DNA of 64,000 bases from an uncultured Bacteroidales bacterium (GCA_944321895.1 CALUNA010000007.1:1-64000); one strand, 5' to 3'; shown: positions 53,183 through 60,822, numbered from the stretch's first letter. Translations and numbers: made by a program. Notes: generated by a model not told the origin, from the sequence alone.

Positions 53183-53284
53183 AGTTGTCAATGTTCAGAT
53201 TGTTGATTAAAAAACAACAGCAAAAAACAGCTTTTCCAGCCATTTTTTGCTGTGTTTTCCCACATGTATTAAATTAACGGCTTG

Positions 53285-54268
53285 TCAGTCTTCTATATAT
53301 ACTTCCAGCAACTTGGCTTTTCCTGTTGTCGGTACCAGCCGTACATCATTCAGGATTGCCGGAATCAGGACTGTCTCGCCCACGGCTACTTTTATTTTGT
53401 CATCATTCGTTTCGACCGTCACTCCGCCATCTACGCACATGTAAACCACAAATGAGTCCAATGGAGCATAGTCCCTTTCTATTATCCGGTCGAATTCCAG
53501 AACGTTTGTAGTAAAATATTGGCATTTAGCCAAATTGACCACATGGTTCAGGTTTTGTGAATAAGCTATTTTAGGTTTCCTGTTAGCCGAATAATCGATA
53601 ACATCCAAGGCTTCTGCCGTATGCAACTGGCGTGTATTGCCCGATGCATCCTTTCGGTTATAGTCATATATCCGGTAGGTAATGTCACTGGTCTGCTGTA
53701 TTTCTGCCAGGACAATTCCTTTTCCGATAGCATGCACAAGTCCCGCATGGATAAAAATGGCATCGCCTTTTGCGACCGGTGTTTTCTGCAACAGGGTTTC
53801 CAGTTGCCCTTCAGCCAGTTTCCGTGCATATTCGTCGGCATTGGAATCCTTTGCAAATCCGGCAATCAGCGTTGCATCCACGGCGGCATCCAGGATATAC
53901 CACATTTCCGTCTTGCCAAACGAATTATGTCTTTTTGCAGCCACTTCATCATTGGGGTGTACTTGTATGGACAGATCATCATTTGCGTCTATCAGCTTGA
54001 ACAACAGGGGAAAAGTTTGTCCAAAACGTTCATATATCTTATCGCCGACCAGATCTCCCATATATACCTCCAACAGTTCATCAAGAGAATTTCCAGCCAG
54101 ATAACCGTTTTGCACAACAGAAACATCAGTGCCACAACCGGAAAGTTCCCAACTTTCACCGATATTCGGCAATCCATCAGGATTTTTTCCGAACAGTTGC
54201 TCCAGCTTGTGTCCTCCCCAGATTTTATCCTTGACAATAGGAATGAATTTTAAAGGATACAGGTTCAT
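53285..54268 (-). CDS. manA: Mannose-6-phosphate isomerase, class I
   Basis: A 327-residue zinc enzyme interconverting mannose-6-phosphate and fructose-6-phosphate. YPLKFIPIVKDKIWGGHKL at the start, GESWELSG, the zinc-binding LIDANDDLSIQVHPND and GKTEMWYIL, then IHAGLVHAIGKGIVLAEIQQTSDITYRIYDY are all diagnostic. It supplies mannose-6-phosphate for GDP-mannose or feeds mannose into glycolysis. It is the last gene of a cluster with galE and a nucleotidyltransferase, all on the minus strand. Confidence 0.95.
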   Translation of the reverse strand: MNLYPLKFIPIVKDKIWGGHKLEQLFGKNPDGLPNIGESWELSGCGTDVSVVQNGYLAGNSLDELLEVYMGDLVGDKIYERFGQTFPLLFKLIDANDDLSIQVHPNDEVAAKRHNSFGKTEMWYILDAAVDATLIAGFAKDSNADEYARKLAEGQLETLLQKTPVAKGDAIFIHAGLVHAIGKGIVLAEIQQTSDITYRIYDYNRKDASGNTRQLHTAEALDVIDYSANRKPKIAYSQNLNHVVNLAKCQYFTTNVLEFDRIIERDYAPLDSFVVYMCVDGGVTVETNDDKIKVAVGETVLIPAILNDVRLVPTTGKAKLLEVYIED

Positions 54269-54288
54269 GAGTGTTTCTATTTTGCAGT

Positions 54289-55326
54289 TTATTTATTGTT
54301 TTCCCTACGTTCTTTCAGTTTCAATTCCCAAGCCCATGCGCTACGCAAGGTATCTTCAACGCTTTCGGTCGCTTTCCAGCCGAGCACTTTATTGGCATGT
54401 TCGGGATTTGCCCAGACTTGTTCTATATCTCCTTCACGGCGTCCTACTATCCTGTAAGGAACTTTTACATGATTAGCCGCTTCAAAAGTACGGATAATTT
54501 CCAATACGGAAAGTCCTCTTCCGGTTCCCAGATTAAAGATTTCTATGTTTTTATCATTTTTTGCATCCAGCATGCGTTGCACGGCAAGGACATGTGCCTT
54601 TGCCAGATCCACAACATTGATATAGTCGCGAATGCAAGAACCATCAGGCGTATTATAGTCATCCCCGAATACTTTCAGTTCACTACGGATTCCAATAGCT
54701 GTTTGTGTGACAAACGGCAGCAGATTATTGGGAACTCCATTGGGCAGTTCACCTATCTCCGCACTCGGATGTGCTCCGATCGGGTTGAAATAACGCAAAA
54801 CGACGGCTTTCATTTCAGGATTTGCATATATCGTATCACGTATAATTTCCTCACAAATCTGTTTGGTGTTGCCGTATGGTGAGAGCGCTGGTTTGATAGG
54901 TGCGTTTTCGTCGACCGGCAAGACATCCGGCTGTCCGTAAACCGTACAGGATGAAGAGAATACGATATTGGGAACTTTGTGTACCGGCATCAATTCCAAC
55001 AGATTGATCAATGAGCCCAGGTTATTGCGATAATAGAGCAGCGGTTTTTCCACCGATTCTCCAACAGCCTTGCTGGCTGCAAAATGTATAATTGCCTCAA
55101 TACCTGAATGTTTTTCAAACATTTTATCCAGACTGACATAGTCCAGACAGTCTATGTTCTCAAACGCAGGGCGAATTCCCGTAATCTTCTCTATGCCGGA
55201 AAGCACCTCGATATTGGAATTGGACAAATTGTCCACTATAACAACATCATATCCTTTTTTCTGGAGTTCTACAACGGTATGGGAACCTATATATCCGGTT
55301 CCTCCAGTAACTAAAATCTTTGCCAT
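54289..55326 (-). CDS. galE: UDP-glucose 4-epimerase
   Basis: A 345-residue SDR enzyme interconverting UDP-glucose and UDP-galactose. Cofactor motif GGTGYIGSH (8-16), catalytic Ser in FSSSCTVYG, YGNTK (Tyr-x-x-x-Lys), the GAHPSAEIGE and CIRDYINVVDLAKAHV segments, and KAHVLA...NLGTGRG are typical. It sits 20 bp before manA in transcription order, and the adjacent nucleotidyltransferase gene makes this a nucleotide-sugar cluster for surface glycans and galactose use. Confidence 0.96.
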   Translation of the reverse strand: MAKILVTGGTGYIGSHTVVELQKKGYDVVIVDNLSNSNIEVLSGIEKITGIRPAFENIDCLDYVSLDKMFEKHSGIEAIIHFAASKAVGESVEKPLLYYRNNLGSLINLLELMPVHKVPNIVFSSSCTVYGQPDVLPVDENAPIKPALSPYGNTKQICEEIIRDTIYANPEMKAVVLRYFNPIGAHPSAEIGELPNGVPNNLLPFVTQTAIGIRSELKVFGDDYNTPDGSCIRDYINVVDLAKAHVLAVQRMLDAKNDKNIEIFNLGTGRGLSVLEIIRTFEAANHVKVPYRIVGRREGDIEQVWANPEHANKVLGWKATESVEDTLRSAWAWELKLKERRENNK

Positions 55327-55393
55327 AACTGTATTATATAAAAAATCACAATAGTTTCATCCTTTTTCAGACGATTCTATTGTGATCAAGTTT

Positions 55394-56299
55394 TCAACTG
55401 AATAATTTTTCCGGATAAATACCTTTGCGTATCAGGTCGTTTAGTTTCATGACTACTTGCGGACGATCTTCTGCATAGGTTACTCCAAACCATTTGGCCG
55501 GCGTGTCAAGAACCTTGCACGTTACCGTTCCCGAAGTAATCAATTCATTCACCACCAGAGGGATAAAGAATTCCGACTTAAGTTCCTGACCATGCTTTTT
55601 CAAGAAATCAACGAAGAATTTTTCCGAATATTCAAAATAGTCCGGTGTAAATCCCCACATGTTCATTGATACCGGTGTGTCCGGTGAAATAGCAACATCC
55701 TTGTCGTTTTCATCCTTATAGACAATCTGTCCGCCCTGGTCTTCAATATGTGTGCGCTCCACAACATGGGTCAGATAACCATCGGCATTGGTTTCGCAAA
55801 TTCCACGGCTCACTGCACCGCTTTCCGAAAGCGTGTTACCTACACGATAACCAATCATGCAATACTCGTTTTTCTTGCCGGCAATGGTTTTCAGGAAATC
55901 TGCCATTACCTGGAAAGATTCTTTTCCGTAAAAGTCATCGGCGTTGATCACGGCAAAAGGCTCCTTAATAACATCCTTGCCCATCAAGACCGCGTGATTG
56001 GTTCCCCATGGTTTTTCACGTTCCGGATTATACGTGCATCCTGCCGGCACTTTATCCAACGACTGGAAACACACCTCACACGGGATCTTATTTTGGAATT
56101 TGCTGAGAACAATTTTCTTGAAATCATCAACAAAGCTTTCACGAATTACAAAAACAAGTTTGCCGAATCCGGCTCGAATGGCATCATAAACCGAGTAATC
56201 CATGATTGTTTCTCCATTCGGGCCAAGACCATCCAATTGTTTCAAGCCTCCATAACGGCTACCCATTCCGGCAGCTAATACAAATAAAGTCGGTTTCAT
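55394..56299 (-). CDS. Sugar-phosphate nucleotidyltransferase
   Basis: A 301-residue GT-A-like nucleotidyltransferase. The signature LAAGMGSRYGGLKQLDGLGPNGE at the N-terminus (G-x-G-x-R variant), NADDFYG for metal binding and GVTYAEDRPQVVMKL at the C-terminus are seen. This subgroup in Bacteroidota is usually annotated as an NTP-transferase; which sugar and nucleotide it uses is uncertain. It is the first gene of the galE-manA run, so activation of a hexose-1-phosphate is likely. Confidence 0.88.
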   Translation of the reverse strand: MKPTLFVLAAGMGSRYGGLKQLDGLGPNGETIMDYSVYDAIRAGFGKLVFVIRESFVDDFKKIVLSKFQNKIPCEVCFQSLDKVPAGCTYNPEREKPWGTNHAVLMGKDVIKEPFAVINADDFYGKESFQVMADFLKTIAGKKNEYCMIGYRVGNTLSESGAVSRGICETNADGYLTHVVERTHIEDQGGQIVYKDENDKDVAISPDTPVSMNMWGFTPDYFEYSEKFFVDFLKKHGQELKSEFFIPLVVNELITSGTVTCKVLDTPAKWFGVTYAEDRPQVVMKLNDLIRKGIYPEKLFS

Positions 56300-56477
56300 A
56301 ATAAATTATTTGATGATATAGAATTTCCGAACGGCAAAGATAGTGATTTTTTTACATGATTTTACAGCTTTGATGTTTATCTTTTTATAAACCCGCCCTT
56401 TTTAGTTGTCTTGTAACCGATTAAGACTCCAGCAAAAGCGAATTCATTTTTTTTATCAAAAAAAAAGTCGCCGAATG

Positions 56478-56508
56478 CTTGACATACCACAAAATAATCG
56501 TACCTTTG
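56478..56508 (+). promoter_or_regulatory. tRNA-Lys promoter
   Basis: TACCTTTG (56501-56508) is a full -7 match, with CTTG at 56478-56481 in place of TTTG and the normal 19-bp spacing, 18 bp before the tRNA. Confidence 0.7.
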
Positions 56509-56526
56509 CAGCCGTTTCAAAAAAAA

Positions 56527-56599
56527 GACTCCGTAGCTCAGCTGGTAGAGCAATTGACTCTTAATCAATGGGTCGAGGGTTCGAGCCCCTCCGGGGTCA
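56527..56599 (+). tRNA. tRNA-Lys(CTT)
   Basis: A 73-base cloverleaf: acceptor GACTCCG/CGGGGTC, D-arm GTAGCTCAGCTGGTAGAGC, anticodon loop CTCTTAA (CTT) and T-arm GGTTCGAGCCC. CCA is not encoded. Its 3' end is the attachment site of element B. Confidence 0.95.
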
Positions 56600-56602
56600 C
56601 AA
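56594..56602 (+). repeat. Attachment-site repeat at the tRNA-Lys end (left)
   Basis: GGGTCACAA spans the tRNA-Lys 3' end and recurs at 60738-60746, at the far side of element B. The following DNA (TGTTTATAATCAATGG...) matches, inverted, the DNA between tRNA-Arg and the element A integrase. Confidence 0.6.
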
Positions 56603-56625
56603 GTGTTTATAATCAATGGTTTAGA

Positions 56626-56652
56626 TTGATGCGCGTGAAGAAAACGCATCAA
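56626..56652. repeat. Inverted repeat next to tRNA-Lys
   Basis: TTGATGCG (56626-56633) and CGCATCAA (56645-56652), conserved with element A's copy at 2992-3018. Confidence 0.6.
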
Positions 56653-56706
56653 GATTGCATCATTTTTAAGGCATTGTCGGATGAATGACTGGTAATGCCT
56701 AAAAAA

Positions 56707-56772
56707 ATATCCAGAAGCCAACTTCCCAACTTACAGACTTTCCGGCTGAACAGCTATTCTCCGGCAATTTTG
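56707..56772 (+). pseudogene. 5' remnant of an element B integrase
   Basis: 22 codons align with the start of the element A integrase (SKSQLPNLQTFRLNSY in A), with synonymous changes and one Lys-to-Arg change. The start codon reads ATA instead of ATG. After about 56772 the homology stops abruptly and the sequence continues as the inverted start of the 87-residue gene. Integrase B has thus lost all its catalytic domain, so this copy cannot move by itself. Confidence 0.8.
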
Positions 56773-56790
56773 AGATACGTTCGTTTTCAT
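56773..56790 (-). pseudogene. 5' remnant of the 87-residue gene in element B
   Basis: The first six codons (MKTNVS) match element A exactly, with the same ATGA overlap to the preceding gene, then run into the integrase remnant. The two partner ends share a GA at the junction, consistent with a deletion. Confidence 0.75.
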
Positions 56791-56969
56791 AGCGCACCTT
56801 CTTTCTGCACCGACAGCGTGATGGCAGTGTTCCCGTTGGAGCATGAAAGTATGCTGCCGTAAGGTGTTGTTTCTACTGTGCCGACCAGCGTGGAGTCCTG
56901 GCGGATTTTCTGCGCAAGCTGCTCGGGGCTGATGCACCTGGAGCGCATCTGGATTCTTGTGGTTTCCAT
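56787..56969 (-). CDS. Conserved small protein of the tRNA-island family, element B copy (60 aa)
   Basis: 60 residues from ATG 56969 (METTRIQMRSR), closely similar to the 67-residue product at 468-671. The GTVETTPYGSILSCSNGNT second half is almost unchanged. One 7-residue repeat unit (KFEQLAQ in A) is missing, apparently by deletion between near-repeats. The frame is intact although much of the element around it is broken. The function is unknown. Its downstream partner has been lost, so translational coupling is gone. Confidence 0.65.
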   Translation of the reverse strand: METTRIQMRSRCISPEQLAQKIRQDSTLVGTVETTPYGSILSCSNGNTAITLSVQKEGAL

Positions 56970-56996
56970 AATGATGAAGTATTTTGACGTTAAAAG

Positions 56997-57135
56997 AAAA
57001 GGCACGCTTACGGGTGTCAAACAAACTTCATCAGGTGTTCCCCGGCATTACTGTTCCAGCGATCCGTGCATGCCTTATTCTTCGAATAAGTTATTTGTAT
57101 GGACACCCCAAAAAGCCGTGGCTCGACGGCGGCTT
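56997..57135 (-). ncRNA. Conserved two-hairpin leader RNA of element B
   Basis: On the minus strand: AAGCCG (57135-57130) pairs with CGGCTT (57118-57113), then GGCATGC (57074-57068) pairs with GCGTGCC (57007-57001), followed by TTTTCTTTT. Compared with element A (GGCGTGC/GCACGCC) one base pair has changed on both sides (G-C to A-T) and one has become T-G. The distance to the next ATG (about 28 bases) is the same as in A. Confidence 0.5.
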
Positions 57136-57240
57136 GTACGCCTGATGAATAATTGTTTGACGTTGCAAACGTTGGAAAAAGTTTTTGGAGCGTGCAAGGA
57201 TGAGGGGCGGAAATGTGTTGCAAAACATGTTTTTTTGCGG

Positions 57241-57269
57241 AAAAGGAAAGGCTCACAGGTGGGTGAGCC
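57241..57269 (-). terminator. Terminator of the element B toxin gene
   Basis: GGCTCAC with GTGAGCC on the minus strand, followed by TTTCC and TTTT; almost identical to 159-188 of element A. The toxin's last codons run into the stem. Confidence 0.75.
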
Positions 57270-57693
57270 TTGGGTGGTGTGATTTGGGTATTACACGTAT
57301 TTTTGCCGGTGCTATAGCCTGTATGTCAGCAAATGTCCTATAGTCTTTGATGTTGTTGGTGGCAAATACGGCACATTTCATCTTTTTTGATATGACATAC
57401 TGTATGCAGTCTTCAAGGTCTGCAACGGTTTCCTGCATGATGGACCTTACGTTGCTTTCAGTAAAGGAAAGTACTGTGAATTGGTGTAGCAGCATTTGTA
57501 TAATGGCCTTTATCTGTCCGTTGGTCTTTGTTTTCTGAAACACAGATACGAACTGTGCAATACTTAATGCTGACACATAGAGTTTTTTCCTTTCAGTGAT
57601 GTGGGGTAGAAAATGCATTCGATGTCCTTTCCCTTATGTGCCCATGCACCTATGAGAACGTTTGTGTCGATGAATATGTGGATTGCTTTTCAT
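57253..57693 (-). pseudogene. PIN-domain toxin gene with two homopolymer frameshifts
   Basis: Reading from ATG 57693, which overlaps the antitoxin stop, gives only MKSNPHIHR and a stop. If one A is removed from the AAAA just after the ATG and one C is added to CCCC near 57612, a continuous PIN protein appears. It then reads IHIFIDTNVLIGAWAHKGKD (first Asp) at the start, with TVADLEDCIQYVISKK and VFATNNIKDY later. The changes are opposite, so the C-terminal 115 codons are in the original frame. The gene is either inactivated or carries sequencing indels. It is the toxin half of a type II pair with the small gene upstream. Confidence 0.7.
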
Positions 57694-57875
57694 AGTACAA
57701 GTGACTTGAACTGTTTCTTTTCTTGTTCGGTGAGTAGGTCTATGTTGCTAGCAACCCATATTCCGACTGAGTTTGAAACGAGGTCCTTGTATGTGATTCC
57801 TGCTTTTTTGAGCAGGAGTTCAAGCAGTGCCTTTTTTTCACGTTCGATTGTCTTGCCGTCAGCTTTCTTTGCCAT
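57690..57875 (-). CDS. Probable antitoxin of the PIN toxin (61 aa)
   Basis: 61 residues (MAKKADGKTIEREKKALLEL) from ATG 57875, charged and helical, with LLKKAGITYKDLVSNSVGIWVASN in the middle and a C-terminal TEQEKKQFKSL helix. The last four bases overlap the toxin ATG (ATGA), the classical type II arrangement with the antitoxin first. No recognised DNA-binding fold is certain. Antitoxins of this group vary so much that family assignment rests on position. Confidence 0.6.
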   Translation of the reverse strand: MAKKADGKTIEREKKALLELLLKKAGITYKDLVSNSVGIWVASNIDLLTEQEKKQFKSLVL

Positions 57876-58004
57876 GGCTGTATGTTTTTATTGTTTTTCT
57901 TATGCAAAGTTACAAAATCCGTCCCAACGGCGCAAGCTGGAAAAAACTTCCACGGATCCGTGTTGTGGAATACGGAAGTTGTATGAGGTAGAGTTTTTTT
58001 TAAT

Positions 58005-59132
58005 CTACTTGTCAAATATGTCGAAGTATTTTTTCAACAAATATTTTCTTCCTCTTTTGCTTCCTGTAACTTCTGAGAGGATTCCATGACCTTCCAATTG
58101 TCTGATTAATGTATATGCAGAAGCAGGAGTTATGTTTGCTATTGTAGCTACTTTATTTGCATCAATAATCGGTAGTCTGTATAGCTCGGTGATGACTTTT
58201 AGTGCATTGGCAGATCTGCTTCCCATTGACTTGATTATTTCTTCATTTTCTTTTTGCAAGGCCATGATCTCCTCGAACGTTTTTACACCGTTTTGAGCAG
58301 TTTCTATGATTCCTGTAAGAAAAAACTTAAACCAGCCGCTTATGTCATTTTCTGTTCTTGCTTTCATCAAACAAGTGTAGTATGAATTTCTATGTTTTTC
58401 AAGATAATCGGATAAATATAGAATGGGCTGTTTCAAAATACCTTTGCTAACAAGATATAGTGTAATCATTAGTCTTCCGGTCCTCCCGTTCCCATCAAGA
58501 AAAGGGTGTATTGTTTCAAACTGATAATGTATAAGAGCAATTTTAAGTAATTCAGGAAAAAAGATGTTTTCATTATGGACAAATTTTTCAATATCTTCCA
58601 TGAGTTCAGGTATGGAAGTGTAGACAGGAGGTATAAATATAGCGTCATTGAGTGACGCGCCACCAATCCAATTTTGGCTCTGTCTAAATTCGCCAGGTTG
58701 TTTATGTTCTCCTCTGACACCTTGTAATAAAATTCTATGCACATTTCGTATAAGCCTTGATGAGAAGGGCAATTGTTCCAATAGTTTTATTGCCTCATTC
58801 ATTGCATTGATGTAATTATGGACTTCCATCCAATCGTCTCTTTTGTCCAGTGGTACATCTTCTTTTGAAAGAATGGCTTCTTCCATGTTGGTCTGAGTAC
58901 CTTCTATTTTTGAGGATTGGATGGCTTCTTTTATTACATGCATGCTTATAAATAGGTCGATATTGGGTATATGCTCGGAATACATATCCAATCTTCCCAA
59001 CATCCTGTCAGCTTTACTTAATAGTGTAACAATTTCCATGTTATCTATTTTCCAACTTCTATTTATAAAATTCGGCTGGAAACTTTTGTAATAACCTTGG
59101 TTGATATAAGTTCCTGATTTAAAGTCTTTCAT
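58005..59132 (-). CDS. Fic-domain protein with N-terminal inhibitory motif and winged helix
   Basis: 375 residues. The Fic core motif is HPFLDGNGRTGR (about residue 215-226), with catalytic His and the nucleotide-binding loop. An upstream SSKIEGT (about 73-79) fits the inhibitory (S/T)xxxE(G/N) motif in the N-terminal helix (class II Fic). The C-terminus (about 300-375) is a winged-helix region (DANKVATIANITPASAYTLIRQLEGHGI). Such proteins AMP-ylate target proteins and can work as regulators or toxins; the target is unknown. Start ATG 59132. It is cargo of element B, and its frame is intact. Confidence 0.88.
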   Translation of the reverse strand: MKDFKSGTYINQGYYKSFQPNFINRSWKIDNMEIVTLLSKADRMLGRLDMYSEHIPNIDLFISMHVIKEAIQSSKIEGTQTNMEEAILSKEDVPLDKRDDWMEVHNYINAMNEAIKLLEQLPFSSRLIRNVHRILLQGVRGEHKQPGEFRQSQNWIGGASLNDAIFIPPVYTSIPELMEDIEKFVHNENIFFPELLKIALIHYQFETIHPFLDGNGRTGRLMITLYLVSKGILKQPILYLSDYLEKHRNSYYTCLMKARTENDISGWFKFFLTGIIETAQNGVKTFEEIMALQKENEEIIKSMGSRSANALKVITELYRLPIIDANKVATIANITPASAYTLIRQLEGHGILSEVTGSKRGRKYLLKKYFDIFDK

Positions 59133-59419
59133 TTCTCCTTATTCTAATATTTGAGGCAAATTTAGAATAAAAAAATCGTTATTTCAAATTTTGCCGAAAA
59201 ATTAAAATAATATCCAGCGCTATTTTATGATTGACGCAAAAAGTAAAATAAGGAAAGCGTTCCATACTTGCAAATGGTGTTTAATTGAGGTGTATACAGC
59301 AGAAAAAAGCGACTGCGGCAGGCGTGAGGAGTCGGCAACGTGAATGACAGCCCAAGGCGGCCAGTGTGTCCTGGTTGTAAATCGGGATGGTTCTTTTGCC
59401 ATGGTTTATATGATAATTT

Positions 59420-59450
59420 TTTGTTAGTCCGGTATGTTTTTGTATGTTTG
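59420..59450 (+). promoter_or_regulatory. Promoter of a G+C-rich transcript in element B
   Basis: TTTG (59420-59423), 19 bp, TATGTTTG (59443-59450): a full match to the Bacteroidales consensus with nothing convincing coded downstream. Confidence 0.75.
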
Positions 59451-59456
59451 CAACGG

Positions 59457-59884
59457 TAAACCATTGTGCTATCCTATTGCAACTCTGCGAACTCCCGTCT
59501 TAGTCGTTCAGCATGAGTGGAAATGGCTGTGAGGCACGGGCAAACTCGCAGGTAGATGCGGGCGGCACAAGCCCTCGGCGATCGTTTACACACAATGGTT
59601 TGTTGCGTGCAAAGGATATTTTTGTCTCTATCCATGTACGGTGGCCGACAAGAAGCGCTTCCGGGCGCATGACCTGTGCGGGACTCCTTCCAGGAGATTC
59701 CCGTATTATCCTCCGGCCCGGCGGAGGTAGTGCGGCCATTTAGTCCGCCTCCAAAGCAAGACAACGTTTTCACTTGCGTAGGCATACAGGATAGCGGGGG
59801 CGTTGAAAACCCGTACCGGCATCGGGCGGTTGCCGGCTCTGGAGACTTTATACTGGCTGTTCCTGCGGGAACGGCCTTTTTTAT
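59457..59884 (+). ncRNA. Probable ~430-base G+C-rich non-coding transcript
   Basis: The unit runs from a consensus promoter to a strong terminator. It is G+C-rich inside an AT-rich island, with abrupt edges. Open frames on both strands overlap each other but none has a family motif, a recognisable start context or the codon use of neighbours. Local pairing is abundant, for example CTCCG with CGGAG near 59711-59726. A weakly possible 76-residue frame starts at 59513. I cannot name an RNA family. Confidence 0.45.
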
Positions 59885-60307
59885 TCGGATGTTGAGCAGC
59901 ACATTTTCCTGTTTGCAAGTTTTTGGTTGCTACGAGCGCAGCCGTCTTCACGTTATATGTTTTCTCCCCGAAGGACAACTCTATGGCTGCCCAATTGGAA
60001 ACATTTCCCTTTGGACGACCAACCTGTATGTGTTTGCCGTACCGCTGTATACCTTATTGTAGTTGGCCATGATGAAACGTACGAAATCAAGCGCAGTCAT
60101 GCCTATTGATGACAATTCTTTCCAGTGTCTATTGTTGATGTGTACCAGTTCGGTTTCGTAAATGTAGATGTTGCCTGCTTTAAGTACTTTGTTTGCCCAA
60201 CTGCCCATGCGTATGCGCCCGACAAGTATGCGATTGTTGTCGTTTCCTGCTTTTTTGCCATCAGCGGCATTGGAACGTTTGGGATGCGTATATTTGTTTC
60301 TCGGCAT
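59706..60307 (-). pseudogene. Unidentified element B protein broken by a homopolymer frameshift
   Basis: From ATG 60307 (MPRNKYTHPKRSNAADGKK) the frame reads ILVGRIRMGSWANKVL, IYIYETELVHINNRHWKEL and NYNKVYSGTANTYRLVVQ, then stops at 59981. Adding one A to the AAA after VVQ restores QKGNVSNWAAIELSF and then EKTYNVKTAALVATKNL in the next frame. So the true protein is probably about 140-200 residues and its C-terminus continues toward the terminator of the G+C-rich unit. The pattern (a strand, an HI..RH motif, then paired strands) resembles small phage-associated nuclease-like domains, but this is a weak impression. Confidence 0.5.
59855..59882 (+). terminator. Terminator of the G+C-rich transcript
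   Basis: GGCTGTTCC (59855-59863) pairs with GGAACGGCC (59868-59876) around TGCG, with one G-T pair, followed by six T residues. Confidence 0.85.
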
Positions 60308-60461
60308 AGGATAAATACAATCGTAAAGATTCAGAAGCGGGGGCAAAAATAATGATTAGTTTTTGATTTTTACAAATGTAAATAACTGAAAATCAGTTGT
60401 TTATTATTACGTTAATAATAAAACAGGGTAGACGGCGGATGCCGGTAAAGTTGCAACCTTT

Positions 60462-60546
60462 TTGTAACCGATTTTGTAACCGGCGGTTTTTATTGATTAT
60501 TAAGGTTTTATTTACTTTTCCCTTTCTATGGTTACAAAGTTACAAA
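60462..60546. repeat. Paired TTGTAACC / GGTTACAA motif array, element B
   Basis: TTGTAACC occurs at 60462-60469 and 60474-60481; inverse copies are GGTTACAA at 60530-60537 and AGTTACAA at 60539-60546. The order is as in element A (1591-1694), although surrounding DNA differs. The rest of 60308-60655 holds no gene. Confidence 0.6.
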
Positions 60547-60655
60547 AATATAGGTAGGTAAAAAGGGGTTGAGGGAATGAGACAGGGAGCCGGGGAAATG
60601 CCCCTCTGGCATATTCTCCCTGAAAGCAGGCAAGTCGTCCGGACTTGTATCCCCC

Positions 60656-60693
60656 AAAAACTCCCGCAGCTCCGGGAGTGGAGTGCGGGAGTT
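60656..60693. terminator. Copy of the 87-residue gene's terminator, element B
   Basis: The 38 bases are identical, in inverse orientation, to 939-976 in element A. Confidence 0.8.
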
Positions 60694-60699
60694 GGTTGC

Positions 60700-60735
60700 C
60701 TATTGCTGGCATTTTGCGAGCTGAAAGTATTCGGC
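60700..60735 (-). pseudogene. 3' remnant of the 87-residue gene, element B
   Basis: On the minus strand the last eleven codons (EYFQLAKCQQ and a TAG stop) match the end of the element A gene with a Gly-to-Cys change and a synonymous change. Homology ends next to the attachment repeat at 60738. It lies at the opposite end of the element from the 5' remnant. Confidence 0.75.
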
Positions 60736-60737
60736 TT

Positions 60738-60746
60738 GGGTCACAA
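60738..60746 (+). repeat. Attachment-site repeat at the right end of element B
   Basis: GGGTCACAA, same as the tRNA-Lys end at 56594-56602. It marks the likely right boundary; the folK terminator follows immediately. Confidence 0.55.
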
Positions 60747-60784
60747 AAAAGCAGATACAGTCAAAAGACAATATCTGCTTTTTC
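60747..60784 (-). terminator. folK terminator
   Basis: AAAGCAGATA pairs with TATCTGCTTT; poly-A/T flanks allow it to work on the minus strand. Confidence 0.75.
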
Positions 60785-60822
60785 ATTTGTTTCCATTTTC
60801 CACCCACAAGCCTTTGAAACAG

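Noticed and set aside
59220-59402. 60-codon minus-strand frame with a hydrophobic tail
   Set aside because: Could be a tiny membrane protein, but no start signal, partner or family supports it.
59474-59902. Minus-strand 142-codon Cys/Arg-rich frame in the G+C-rich unit
   Set aside because: Overlaps another open frame on the same strand and lies opposite the promoter-terminator unit; no motif.
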